64,000 nt of DNA, taken from the NCBI RefSeq assembly GCF_027409185.1, contig NC_084462.1, positions 180,410,071 to 180,474,070 of the forward strand. The letters run 5' to 3'. Source of the DNA: Cynocephalus volans. Lineage: Eukaryota; Chordata; Mammalia; Dermoptera; Cynocephalidae. A program made the translations under genes and the position numbers. This document shows, piece after piece, positions 1-10,989 of the stretch (the first letter of the stretch is position 1; each line of letters begins with the position of its first letter). Below the pieces are notes generated by a model. It saw only the letters and a program-made list of their open reading frames with translations, had not been told where the DNA came from and did no database searches.

Positions 1-787
1 CTGGTGTGGTGGTATAGACAGCCACTAGCAATGGCTGCTGCTCTGCAGGCAGCTGTGGCAGGTGTCCTGCATATGGCCAGACTGGTGTAGTAGTGTCCAA
101 GTACAGATTTTAAACAACATTAAGTTCATACTATTGGACTGGGTGAGAATTTCCAGAATTCATAAAACTAGTAAGCCATTATCAAACAAAACAAAAATTA
201 ACTTCATGGGACCAACTTAACTGATGATAATTATTATTTCTATGACTTTATTGGAAACATTGCTGGTTCTTTAATGTTTCATTTTTAGATTTAATAAACC
301 CTTTTCTCTTAACCTGTCTATAACTTAACAGCAATTTGATAAAATGTACTTTTGTTTTAAAAAAAGCATTTATCTTTTCCCCCCTACCTAATTACTCCAG
401 AATTTGGGTACTCATTAAATATTCTTACTTTCACGGCAATAGGGCATCTGTACTGGTTCAATAAGAATCTGTTATTCTTGTAACAGAACATAACTGGGCA
501 AATTGTTGGCTTGGCTTCTTAGCTTACAGAGGTTTTTAAAGGTTTAATCTGAGTTTTCTCAGCATTGGAGAGTTTTAAAAAACTAAGGTCAACTGATACA
601 AGTCAATAAAACCCCCTGAATATTCCCAAATCTCTGACTAAAATATCATACTTCAAATACACGTAGAATCACTATTCTTGTTACACCAATGTAAATAATC
701 AGGTAAAGTTTAGTGAAACTATACTTATTTTATTAAAAATTAATCTTACTATAATTATTTCAGCAAAGATAGAGTGACTATTAAAAG
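1..787. other. AT-rich DNA without a recognisable gene
   Basis: No long open frame, splice-flanked exon or known repeat is recognisable here. The first 100 bases are richer in GC with CTG/GCAG motifs, and the rest is AT-rich single-copy-looking sequence. It ends at the target-site duplication of the young L1 that follows. Confidence 0.5.
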
Positions 788-799
788 GGATTGCATTTT
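788..799. repeat. L1 target-site duplication, left copy (12 bp)
   Basis: The 12-mer GGATTGCATTTT lies directly before the L1 sequence and recurs exactly at 2420-2431, directly after the A-rich tail. A perfect repeat of this length is the normal product of L1 target-primed reverse transcription and fixes both ends of the insertion. Confidence 0.9.
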
Positions 800-831
800 C
801 CATCAAAATTCCAAAGACATTTTTCTCAGAA

Positions 832-2163
832 ATGGAAAAAACTATCCAGTCATTTATATGGAACAATAAAAGACCATGCATAGCCAAAGCAATGCTGAGC
901 AAAAAAAATAAAGCTGGAGGCATAACACTACCTGACTTTAAGCTATACTACAAAGCTATAATAACCAAAACAGTATGGTACTGGCATAAAAACAGACACA
1001 CTGACCAATGGAATAGAATAGAGAATCCAGAAATCAACCCACACACTTACTGCCATCTGATCCTTGACAAAGGCACCAAGCCTATTCACTGGGGAAGGGA
1101 CTGCCTCTTCAGCAAATGGTGCTGGGATAACTGGATATCCATATGCAGGAGAATGAAACTAGATCCATACCTCTCACCGTATACTAAAATCAACTCAAAA
1201 TGGATTAAGGATTTAAATAGACACCCTGAAACAATAAAACTTCTTAAAGAAAACATAGGAGAAACACTTCAGGAAATAGGACTGGACACAGACTTCATGA
1301 ACACTACCCCAAAAGCACGGACAACCAAAGGAAAAATAAACAAATGGGATTATATCAAACTAAAAAGCTTCTGCACAGCAAAAGAAACAATTAATAGAGT
1401 TAACAGACAACCAACAGAGTGGGAGAAAATATTTGCAAAATATACATCTGACAAAGGATTAATATCCAGAATACACAAGGAACTCAAACAACTTTACAAG
1501 AAGAAAACAAGCAACCCAATTAAAAAATGGGCAAAAGAGCTAAGCAGGCATTTCTCTAAGGAAGATATACAAATGGCCAACAGACATATGAAAAAATGCT
1601 CAACATCACTCAGCATCTGGGAAATGCAAATCAAAACCACACTGAGATACCACCTAACCCCAGTTAGGATGGCTAAAATCCAAAAGACTCTGAACGATAA
1701 ATGCTGGCGAGGTTGCGGAGAAAAAGGAACTCTCATACATTGTTGGTGGGACTGCAAAATGGTGCAGCCTCTATGGAAAATGGTATGGAGGTTCCTCAAA
1801 CAACTGCAGATAGATCTACCATACGACCCAGCTATCCCACTGTTGGGAATATACCCAGAGGAATGGAAATCATCAAGTCGAAGGTATACCTGTTCCCTAA
1901 TATTCATCGCAGAACTCTTTACAATAGCCAAGAGTTGGAACCAGCCCAAATGTCCATCATCAGATGAGTGGATACGGAAAATGTGGTACATCTACACAAT
2001 GGAATACTACTCAGCTATAAAAACGAATGAAATACTGCCATTGGCAACAACATGGATGGACCTCGAGAGAATTATATTAAGTGAAACAAGTCAGGCACAG
2101 AAAGAGAAATACTACATGTTCTCACTTATTGGTGGGAGCCAAAAATTAATATATAAATTCACA

Positions 2164-2226
<63 letters not shown>

Positions 2227-2271
2227 CCGGGGTGGGGTGGGGAAGAAGATGTAACAACCACAATTACTTGA
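832..2271 (+). pseudogene. L1 ORF2p C-terminal fragment (stop-loss)
   Basis: A 479-residue open frame covers the end of the reverse-transcriptase part and the C-terminal domain of the L1 endonuclease/reverse transcriptase. The endonuclease and the RT catalytic core are missing through 5' truncation. The Cys-rich C-terminal motif of ORF2p is visible around [16 protein letters not shown]. The usual stop after the residues IGGS is TAA in the copy at 62059, but here it is CAA (2140-2142). The frame therefore reads on through the CA microsatellite as a run of Thr-His pairs and stops at 2271. Nothing suggests it is translated as a functional protein. Confidence 0.9.
2159..2222 (+). repeat. (CA)n microsatellite in L1 3' UTR
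   Basis: About 30 CA units sit just after the ORF2 end and before a G-rich tract. The same repeat (as GT on this strand) is at the equivalent place in the copies near 44451 and 61989, so it is part of the L1 family's 3' UTR. Its length differs among copies. Confidence 0.95.
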
Positions 2272-2419
2272 AGTTGATACGACAAGCAAACAGAAAGGAC
2301 ATTGTTGGGGGTGAGGGGGGGAGGGAGAAGGGAGGGAGGTTTTGGTGATGGGGAGCAATAATCAGCCACAATGTATATCGACAAAATAAAATTTAAAAAA
2401 AATTAAAAAAAAATAAAAA

Positions 2420-2431
2420 GGATTGCATTTT
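2420..2431. repeat. L1 target-site duplication, right copy (12 bp)
   Basis: Exact second copy of the 12-mer at 788-799, directly following the A-rich tail of the L1. Confidence 0.9.
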
Positions 2432-3123
2432 AATAGAAAATTATAGTGCATTTATTATCAAATTCCAGTTCCTTTCCTTTTTCTGAGGTTTTGTAATCCA
2501 TATTTAAACTGAATTGAATCTTAAGTCTATTTTAGTTTCACAAAAAACCAAAACCTCCCTTTTTCCACACCCTGAAGACTGGAACTGCATGACTTTAAAC
2601 TTCAGGAATATTACTACAACAGACCAGGTATGGACAACCTTCGTGCCTGCTGTTATATGGGGTCACTCAGAGATTCACCGGGACACCCGATGACATAGCC
2701 AGAGACATTCACATTGCAAATCAGAAAAATCCATTAGATTGCAACTGCCATCTTCCTTCCACCATCTAAAGATGCTTCAAACAAATGTAGAAATCTTGAT
2801 TAGCTGCCCTCTAGACTCAAAAGCTAAGCTCATAATTTATTCCAAATATTAACCTTTATTTTTCTTTTGCTTTCATAGAATAATAACTTAAATTCCTTTT
2901 AAGCAGTACAATCTGAAATAAGCAATTCAGCTTCAGTAGTACTCCAAAATAGAAGTTTTTAATACCTTAACAACTTAATAAGAAAGAGCTTGTGCTCTTA
3001 TTGATTTAGAAAAAAAAAATGTTTTTTATGTTAATCAATTAGAAATGGTTGCCCCGAATGTAGAGTCTTTTAAAGAACAGTTATAGTCTCTCATCAGACA
3101 GGTGTTACTCCTCCATTGACTCT
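2432..3123. other. AT-rich DNA without a recognisable gene
   Basis: Single-copy-looking, AT-rich sequence between the young L1 and the Tigger transposon. No open frame or known repeat is supported. Confidence 0.45.
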
Positions 3124-3536
3124 CAGGCATGTCTCACTATATCGCATCTCACAAATATTGTGTTTTGTACAAATCTAAGTTTTGGAGCAACCCTGTGTCA
3201 AATAAGTGTATAGGCACCATTTTTTTTTTTTCAACACTATGTGCTAATTTTGTGTCTCTGTGTTACATTTTGGTAATTCTCACAATATGTTAAACTTTAT
3301 TATTATTATATCTGTTATGGTGATCTGTGATCAGTGATCTTTGACATTACTGTTATAATTGTTTGGGGGCACCACAAGCTGCACCCGTATAAGACAGTGA
3401 ATTTAATCAATAAATGTCGTGTGTGTGTCCTGACTGCTCTACTGGCTGGCCATTGCCCATCTGTCTCCCTCTCCTTGGGCCTCTCTATTCCCTGAGACAC
3501 GACGATGTTGACAGTAGGCCAATTAATAACCCTATA

Positions 3537-4799
3537 ATGGCCTCTAAGTGTTCAAGTGAAAGGAAGAGTCACACTTCTCTCGCTTTAAATCAAAAGCTAG
3601 AAATGGTTAAGCTTAGTGAGGAAGGCATGTCCAAAGCCAAGATAGGCTAAAAGTGAGGCTTCTTGTGCCAAGCAGCTTCTTGTGCCAAGTGGTTAACCAA
3701 ATTGTGAATACAAAGTGAAAGTTCCTGAAGGAAATTCCAAGTGCTACTCCAGTGAAGACATGAATGATAAGAAAGTTAAACCGCCTTATTGCTGATATAA
3801 AGTTTTACTGGTCTGGATAGAAGATCAAACCAGCCAAAACAGTCCCATAAGCTAAAGCCTAATCTAGAGAAAGGCTCTACCTCTTTTCAATTCCATGAAG
3901 GCAGAGAGGTGCGGGTCTGCAAAAGAAAAGTCTGGAGCTAGCACAAGCTGGTTCATGAGGTTTAAGGAAAGAAGCTGTCTCCATAACATAAATACAAGGT
4001 GAAGCAGCAAGTGCTGATGTAGAAGCTGCAGTGAGTTATCCAGAAGATCTAGCTAATATAATTAATGAAGGCAGCTGCACTAAGTAACATATTTTTAATG
4101 TAGACAAAATGGCCTTATATTGGAAGAAGATGCCATCTAGGACTTTCACAGCCAGAGAGGAAGAGTAAATGCCTGGCTTCAAAGCTTCAAAGGACACGCT
4201 GACTCTGCTGTTAGAGGCTAATGCAGCTTTAAGTTAAAGCCAATGCTCATTTATCATTCCAAAACTCCTAGGGCCCTTAAGAATTAGACTAAATCTATTC
4301 TGACTATGCTCTATATATGGAACAACAAAGCCCAGATGACAGCACATCTGTTTGCAGCATGGCTTACTGAATATTTTAAGCCCACTGTTGAGAACTACTG
4401 CTCAGAAAGGAAATTTTCTTTCAAAATATTACTGCTCATTGACAATGCACCTGGTCACCCAAGAGCTCTGCTGGAGAGGTGCAGGGAGGTCAATGTTGTT
4501 TTCATGCCTGCTAACACAGCATACATTCTGCAGCCCACGGATCAAGGAGTAATTTCAACTTTTAAGTCTTATTTAAGAAATATACTTCAAAATGCTATAG
4601 CTGCTATAGACAGTGATTTCTTTGATGGATATGGGAAAGTAAATTGAAAACCTTCTGAAAAGGATTCACCATTCTAAATGCCATTAAGAACATTCATGAT
4701 ACATGGAAGGAAGTAACAATATTAACATTAACAGGAGTTTGGAAGAAGTCAATTCCAACCCTCACAGGTGATTTTGAGGGGTTCAAGATTTCAGTGGAA
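3537..4799 (+). pseudogene. Tigger (pogo-like) transposase pseudogene, N-terminal and DDE part
   Basis: The start ATG at 3537 opens a frame with the helix-turn-helix DNA-binding start (MASKCSSERKSH) that stops at 3648-3650. Further parts are recognisable in other frames. The catalytic DDE region is clear at 4306-4647, including [10 protein letters not shown], which holds the second Asp of the DDE triad, and the downstream [16 protein letters not shown] block. Several stops and frameshifts make it non-functional. The C-terminal part continues at 23035-23540 beyond the L1 insertion. No protein is expected. Confidence 0.85.
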
Positions 4800-4805
4800 A
4801 AAGTA
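4790..4805. repeat. L1-a target-site duplication, left copy (16 bp)
   Basis: TTCAGTGGAAAAAGTA at the end of the first Tigger part matches TTCAGTAGAGAAAGTA at 23019-23034 with two differences. It marks where L1-a inserted into the Tigger element. The mismatches fit an old event. Confidence 0.85.
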
Positions 4806-6457
4806 GGGATGTGGGGCAAGATGGCAGACTAGAGGTGCCCAGGGCATGTATCTTCCACAGAAAAGGATCAGAACAACTAAGAAACAGCTAAATATTGATG
4901 GGAGCATCTGTGGGAGAGTGTAGGGGCACAGCAGGAGACTAGTGAGATCTATACAGAGCACAAAAGCTCATGATGGCAGTATAGAGAGGAGAGAGAGGCA
5001 CATGGCCTCAGCCACCATGGCTCTGACACTGGGATCAGCACAGGAGAAATTTTCCCTTGTGGTGAAAAGATAGTCACAGGACCCATACCAACCTCCATCC
5101 TTACTACAGAGGCCTGCAGATCTTTTTGCAGGACAATCCCAGTACAAAGTGTGGGGAGCTACCTAGAATACATGCACTGCATCAGTCTAGAACTGTGCAC
5201 TCCCTACTCTCCACTCCCCACTCTCATGACCCAAGATGATGTAAGATGGTGCCATTTTGAAACCAGAGCTGTTGCTGGGAGCATGCCCTGTCTTGGGGCC
5301 TTAAAGCTCTGCCCTCCTCTCAGTGCAAACACATGAGAGGCTACAACATCCTGATCCCAGCAGCTTGAAGTCTGGGTGAACAGTGGCTGTAACTGTGGTT
5401 CTGCAGTCTGGGAAGCCAACCCTAGACCTGCTGAACTAAGGCACCCCCACATTCTTGGCCAGAAATCAAGGCACATGCACCTCAGGTGGACCACTTCCTA
5501 CACCTCTCCCTGACCCCCAACCCCTCCTGCTGACTGAGTTGTATGCACCTGAGCCCCCAACCTGGAAAAAGAGTTCATGAGTCTTTAACATAATGAATAT
5601 GTCCTTGGGCTGGTAGAAATAAAGTGCATCTGTGCCCTCCCAAAGAAGAAACTGGGAGTTTCCATCCAGAACAGTCCCACCTAGAGGACTTGTCAACATT
5701 CCTAGAAGTAGCTGGACAGTGGCTCTCACTGCAGCCTGGACAGTGGCCCTCACTGCAGCCTGGCTAGTGGCCTTGCCAACAGTCCCAGATCTACTCTCTG
5801 CAAGACTGCCTCACAGCCTTACCCAATTCTTGAGAAGTGGCTCAGCAGCCCTGCCCTTGTTAGACCAGCTTCTGGACCATGAAGAGAAGCACAACCTCTC
5901 ATCAGGCCCCAAGAAGTGGCTTAGTGGAAGGGCCACCAGCAGACCCACACTCAATTAGCCAAGCCAAAGCTCACCCACAACCCTGGCCCAGAGAAATAGC
6001 TGAAACAGTTTGGCTGAAGTGCCCTTAGTGGGTCCACCCCTGGTCAGAAAAGCAGCATAGTGACCCTGCCACTGGAAAACCAGTCTTGGAGACCCTAATA
6101 GGCCATACAACTACACCTCCAGCCCGAGAATCAATCCAGAAATCACATCACCAGCAAGCTAGCTGACTCACAGGTGCATGTGCACTCCCTGGCCTGTGAA
6201 CCAACCCAGCAGTCCCTTCTATGGTAAAACGGTGGCATGGCTTCTACAAACTTCCCAAGCATAGGTCACTGAGTCACTTGTAGCTATAGTGAAAGTGGAT
6301 TGCAGCTGAAGAAACTTTACAGAATTTACACTACCACACTGATCCTGAACAAAGCCATTGTACTCTACCAATCAAAACCCTAGGACACATTTGCAGGTGA
6401 AAGTCTTTCATCATGCAATACACTCTACAAAACTCAAAGAGGTGACTGTTCCCGCAG

Positions 6458-7397
6458 ATGCAGAGATATCAATGCAGAGAAACAAGAAACATGAAAAAAC
6501 AAGGTTATATGGCACCACCAAAAAACCAAAATAATGCTCCAGTAACTGATCCCAAAGAATTAGAGGTTGCCAGCTTGCTGGAAAAGGAATTTGAATTTAT
6601 CATCTTAAGGAAGTTTGCTGAGATACAAGAGAATAGAGGCAAAGAATTCAACAAAACTAGAAAAAAATCATGATCTAAATGAGAAATTCACCAAAGAGAT
6701 AGATATTATTTAAAAGAAAAAAACAGAAATCTTAGAATTGAAGAATTCACTGAATGAAATGAAAAATACACCTGAGAGTCTCAACAAAAGATTTCATTAA
6801 GCAGAAGAAAGAATATTTCTTTTCTTGAAGACAGCTGTTTTGAAATAACACAAGAAGACAAAGAAGAAGAAGAAGAAGAAGGAGGAGGAGGAGGAGGAGG
6901 AGGAGGAGTAGGAGGAGGAGGAGGAGGAGGAGGAGGAGAAGTAGTAATGAACAAAGCTTACAAGATCTATGGGATACTATTAAGAAAACAAATATTTATT
7001 TCTGGGCCGTCTGTAAGGACAAGAAACCAAAAAAGATATTGAAAACCTATTTAATGAAATATCTGAAAACATCCCTAGTGTTGGAAAAGATATGAACATC
7101 CAACTCCAGGAAACTCAAAGGCCCTCAAATAGATTCAACCCAAATAGGTCATCTTCAAGACACACTATAGTCAAACTATCCACAGTTAAAGAAAAAAAGA
7201 GAATTCTAAAAACAGCAAGAGAGAAATGTCAGGTCAATTATAAGGGAATTCTCATTAGATTAACAGCAGACTTCTCAGCAGAAACCTTACAGGCCAAGGG
7301 AGAATGGGGTAATATACTCAAAGTACTAATAGAAAAAAATTGCCAACCAAAATATTATACCCAGCCAAGCTATCTTTCAGAAATAAAGGAAAAATGA
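6458..7397 (+). pseudogene. L1-a ORF1 pseudogene
   Basis: Remnant of the L1 RNA-binding chaperone ORF1p. The open pieces 6458-6673 and 7092-7397 match the start of ORF1 and its C-terminal part. The second piece holds the block around IQETQRP...FNPNRSS and the KILKTAREK-like region of the RRM/C-terminal domains. The coiled-coil region between them is disrupted and has expanded into a GAA/GGA repeat at 6862-6941. It is not functional. Confidence 0.75.
6862..6941 (+). repeat. (GAA/GGA)n purine repeat
   Basis: About 80 bases of GAA then GGA/GGAG triplets lie inside decayed ORF1 of L1-a, in the part that would encode the acidic coiled coil. The repeat probably grew from a Glu-rich stretch after the element died. 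Confidence 0.9.
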
Positions 7398-8618
7398 AGT
7401 CTTTCTCAGGAAAGCAAAAATTAAGGGAATTCATCACCACCAAAGTAACCTTATAAGACATGTTTAGGGGATTCCTACATCTAGAAGAGAAAGGACAATA
7501 GCAACCATCATCAAAACACCTGAAAATATAAAACCTATTGGTAGAATAGATGAGATGCACAAATTAGAAAGAGAAAAGATTTAATCAAACCTTATCAGTA
7601 CAGAAATCCACTAAACTGCAAGTATAAATAATAAGAGAGGAGGAAATACACAGGATAAACAAATCAGTCAGAAAATAACTAACAAAATGACAGGAGTAAG
7701 ACTTCACATATCAATAATAATCATGAATGTAAACAAATTAAATACCCACATATTAAAAGATATTGACTGTCTATGTATTAAAAGACATAGACTGGCTGAT
7801 TGACTAAAAAAAGGACCCATCCATATGCTGTCTACAAGAAACACACCTTACCTACAAAGACACACATAGGCTGAAATTGAAGGGATGGAAATAGATATTC
7901 CATGTAAGTGGAAAAGAAAAGTGAGCAGAAGCAGCTATACTTATACCCGATAAAACAATCTTTAAATCAAAATCTGCACTAAGAGCCAAAAAAGGGCACT
8001 ATATAATGACAAAGGAATCAGCAAGAGGACATAACAAGTACAAATATATATGCACCCAACACCAGAGCACCCAGATATATAAAGCAAATAGTATCAGATC
8101 TAAAGGAAGAGATAGACACCAACACAATAATAGTTGGGGACTTTAACACCTCACTGTCAGCACTGGACAGATCATCAAGACAGAAAACCAACAAGAAAAC
8201 ATCAGATTTAAATGATGCTGTAGACCAGATGGACCTAACAGTCATATCAGAGCATTTAATCCAATAGCTGCAGAATACAAATTCTTTTCATTGGCACATG
8301 GAACATTCTCTATTGGCTATATGTTAGGCCACAAAATAAGTCTCAATGGGTTCAAAAAAATCAAAATCATATTAAGTATTTTTTTCTGAACATAATAGAA
8401 TAAAACTAGAAATCAATAACAAAAGGAGCTTGCAAGACTACAAATACGTGGATATTAAAGAACATGCTCTTAGACTGCCCAGGGATCAAAGATGAGATTA
8501 AGACAGAAATAAAAAATTTTCTTGAAACTAATGAAGACAGAAACACAGCATATCAAAACCTATGGGATATAGCCAAGGTGGTATTAAGAGGAAAATGTAT
8601 AGCAATAAATGCTTACAT

Positions 8619-8847
8619 CCTGGGAATCAGGAGGATACTGAACATTGCCACTAACTGGCTCTTTTACTTTGGGTGAATTACTTCGCCAACCTAGAGCTTA
8701 AGTTTATTACGTGAAAAATAAATAAAAATGAAGTCATTCAAGGGATACAACTGATGAACTAGTGAAAAGTAAGGACTCTAATCCTAATTAAAATTTCAGA
8801 AAAAGCTAGTTTTGGTGGGTTAAAGTATATTAAAAATAATAAATTAC
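8619..8847 (+). mobile_element. MIR-containing insertion inside L1-a ORF2
   Basis: L1 homology stops after CTTACATC (8619) and resumes at 8848. The 229-bp interruption includes a MIR-like core (GCCACTAACTGGCTC, then a TTTGGGTGAATTACTT block). TACAT occurs at both borders (8614-8618 and 8848-8852), so it could be a short target duplication. MIR stopped moving before most L1s of this type, so the MIR was probably carried in as part of another sequence. Confidence 0.5.
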
Positions 8848-10296
8848 TACATAAAAAAATAAAGATTTCAAATAAACAGCTTAACAATGCACCCAAGTGA
8901 ACTGAGAAAGGAAGAACAAACTAAACCCAAAATGAGTAGAAGAAAGAAATAATGAAAATCAGAGAAGAAATAAATGAAGTTGAGACTAAAAAATGATAGA
9001 AAATATCAATCAAAGGAAAAGTTGGCTCTTTGAAAAGATAAACAAAATCAACAAACCAATAGCCAGACTAACCTAGAAAAAGGAGAAAAGACCTAAGTAA
9101 ATAAAATCTGAAATACAAATGGAGACATTACAACCAATGCCATTGTATATGAAGGGTCATCAGACTATTATAAGCAACTATGTGCCGATAGATATGAAAA
9201 CCTAGAGGAAATGCATAAATTCCTGGGCACATACGACCAAACAAGACTGAACCAAGAAGAAACAGAAAACATAAAAAGACCAATAACAAGTAACAATATC
9301 AAATCAATAATAAAAATCTTCCCAGCAAAGAAAAGCTCAGGACCAGATGCCTTCATTGCTGAATTTTACCAAACACTTAAGAAGAACTAATACCAATACT
9401 TCTTAAACTATTTTAAAAAATTGAAGTGGATGGAACTCTTCCAAATGTATACAACGAAGCCAGCATTACTCTCTTACCAAAACCAGGCAAGGACACAACA
9501 GAAAAAGAAAACTACAGGCCAGTAATCCTAATGAACACAGACACAAAAATCCTCAGTAAAATACTAGCAAACCAAATCCAACAGCACACAAAAAAGATTA
9601 TACATCATGATCAAGTGGGATTTATCTCAGGGATGCAAGAATGATTCAACACACACAAATCAATAAATGTAGTACATCACATCATCAGAATTAAGGAAAA
9701 AAACCTATGATCATATTGATAGATGCAGAAAAAGCATTTGATAAAGTTCAACATCACTTCATGATAGACTCTCAACAAATTAGATGTAGAAGGAAAATAT
9801 TTTAGAACAATAAAGGCTATATATGACAAACCCCACAGCTAACATCATACTGAATGAGGAAAAACTGAAAGCTTTTCCCCTAAGAACTGAAACAAGAAAA
9901 GGATGCCCACTCTCACCACTTCTACTGAACAGAGTACTGGAAGTCCTAGCCAGAGCAATTATGGCAAGAGAAAGATATAAAAGGCATCCAAATTGGAAAG
10001 GAGGAAGTCGAGTTGTCCTTGTTTGCAGATGACATGATTTTATATAGAGAGAAACTTAAAGACTCTACCAAAAAGCTCCTAGACCTGATAAACAAATTCA
10101 GTAAAGTTGCAGGATACAAAATCAACATACAAAAATCAGTAGCATTTCTATACACCAATAACAAACTTGCAAAAGAAAGAAATCAAGAAGACCGGCTATT
10201 GACCACTTACAATAGCTACCGAAAAAATGAAATACCTTGGAATAAATTTAACCCAGGAGTTGAAAGATCTCTACAATGAAAACTATAAAACCAATT

Positions 10297-10311
10297 AAAG
10301 AAATTAAAGAA
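10297..10311. repeat. CCT3 retrocopy target-site duplication, left (15 bp)
   Basis: AAAGAAATTAAAGAA is followed directly by CCT3 5' UTR sequence. The exact copy is at 14902-14916, right after the poly(A) tail. It proves L1-type retrotransposition of the CCT3 mRNA into L1-a. Confidence 0.9.
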
Positions 10312-10989
10312 GGCTCTGGTTGTATCTCTCTCCAGAAGGTTCTGCTGGTTCCCCCAGCTCTGGCTATCCGGCCCTGCATTGCACCGCCATGATGGGCCAT
10401 CGTCCCATGCTCGTGCTCAGCCAGAACACAAAGCGTGAATCTGGAAGAAGAGTTCGATCTGGAAACATCAATGCTGCCAAGACTATTGCAGATATCATCT
10501 GAACATGTCTGAGACCCAAGTCTATGATGAAGATGCTTTTGGACGCAATAGGAGGCATTGTGATGACCAGTGATGGCAATGGCATTCTCCGAGAGAGTCA
10601 AGTCCAGCATCCAGCAGCCAAGTCCGTGATTGAAATTAGCTGGACCCAGGATGAAGAGGTTGGAGATGGGACCACATCAGTAATTATTCCTGCAGGGGAA
10701 ATGCTGTCTGTGGCTGAGCACTTCCTAGAGCAGCACATGCATCCCACAGTGGTGGTCAATGCTTATGGCAAGGCATTGGATGATATGATCAGCAACCTAA
10801 AGAAAATCAGTACCCCTGTTGATATTAATAACCATGATATGGTGCTGAATCTCATCAACAGCTCCATTACTACCGAAGCAATCACCCGGTGATCCTCTTT
10901 AGCTCGCAACATTGCCTTGGACGCTGTCAAAACAGTGCAGTTTGAGGAGAATGGACGTAAGGAAATTGACATCAAGAAATACGCAAGGG
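10312..10989 (+). pseudogene. CCT3P: CCT3 processed pseudogene, segment 1 (5' UTR and N-terminal third)
   Basis: Intronless copy of the mRNA for T-complex protein 1 subunit gamma, part of the TRiC/CCT chaperonin that folds actin and tubulin in the cytosol. The start ATG is at 10389 (MMGHRP, LVLSQNTKRESGR). The residues VGDGTTSV of the group II chaperonin ATP-binding region are visible at about 10660. Damage includes a frameshift with a stop near 10500 and another break near 10890, with several CpG-decay changes. The copy is cut at about 10989 by an LTR and continues at 12155. Confidence 0.95.

Larger units (their letters stand above)
800..2419 (+). mobile_element. Young 5'-truncated LINE-1
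   Basis: This is a 1.6-kb 3' portion of a LINE-1. It starts inside ORF2, runs through the C-terminal part of ORF2, a short 3' UTR with a CA repeat and a GGGGTGGGG tract, and ends in an A-rich tail at about 2390-2419. It is flanked by a perfect 12-bp target-site duplication. The ORF2 part is open throughout, and its protein is nearly identical by eye to that of the copy at 62059-63135. It therefore belongs to a recently active family. It is 5'-truncated, so it cannot move on its own. Confidence 0.95.
3124..4805 (+). mobile_element. Tigger1-type DNA transposon, 5' part
   Basis: The terminal inverted repeat starts at 3124 (CAGGCATGTCTCAC). It is followed by the Tigger1 5' non-coding region and a pogo-like transposase frame. 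The element is cut at 4805 by an L1 and resumes at 23019. The two parts add up to about 2.4 kb, which I recall as the full length of Tigger1. It is an ancient cut-and-paste element of the Tc1/mariner-pogo class and is now dead. Confidence 0.9.
4806..10311 (+). mobile_element. L1-a: old full-length LINE-1, first segment
   Basis: The segment begins with a typical L1 5' end, including CAAGATGGC at 4818-4826, a likely YY1 site as in other L1 promoters. A roughly 1.6-kb 5' UTR is followed by decayed ORF1 (from about 6458) and ORF2 (from 7687). It is cut at 10311 by a CCT3 retrocopy, resumes at 14917-15181, and its 3' UTR appears at about 22700-23018. It is inserted in Tigger with a 16-bp duplication. 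Many stops and frameshifts show that it is old. Confidence 0.85.
7687..10311 (+). pseudogene. L1-a ORF2 pseudogene, 5' part
   Basis: ORF2 begins at the ATG at 7687. Endonuclease blocks follow, then reverse-transcriptase blocks. The latter include the remnant around [14 protein letters not shown] (9426-9644) and the FADDMILY catalytic motif of RT (10013-10080). Stops and frameshifts are frequent. A 229-bp foreign stretch lies at 8619-8847. The frame is cut at 10311 by the CCT3 retrocopy. Confidence 0.85.

Noticed and set aside
1494..1991. 165-codon minus-strand open frame
   Set aside because: Antisense shadow of the L1 ORF2 fragment; the same antisense frame appears at 62210-62851 for the same reason.
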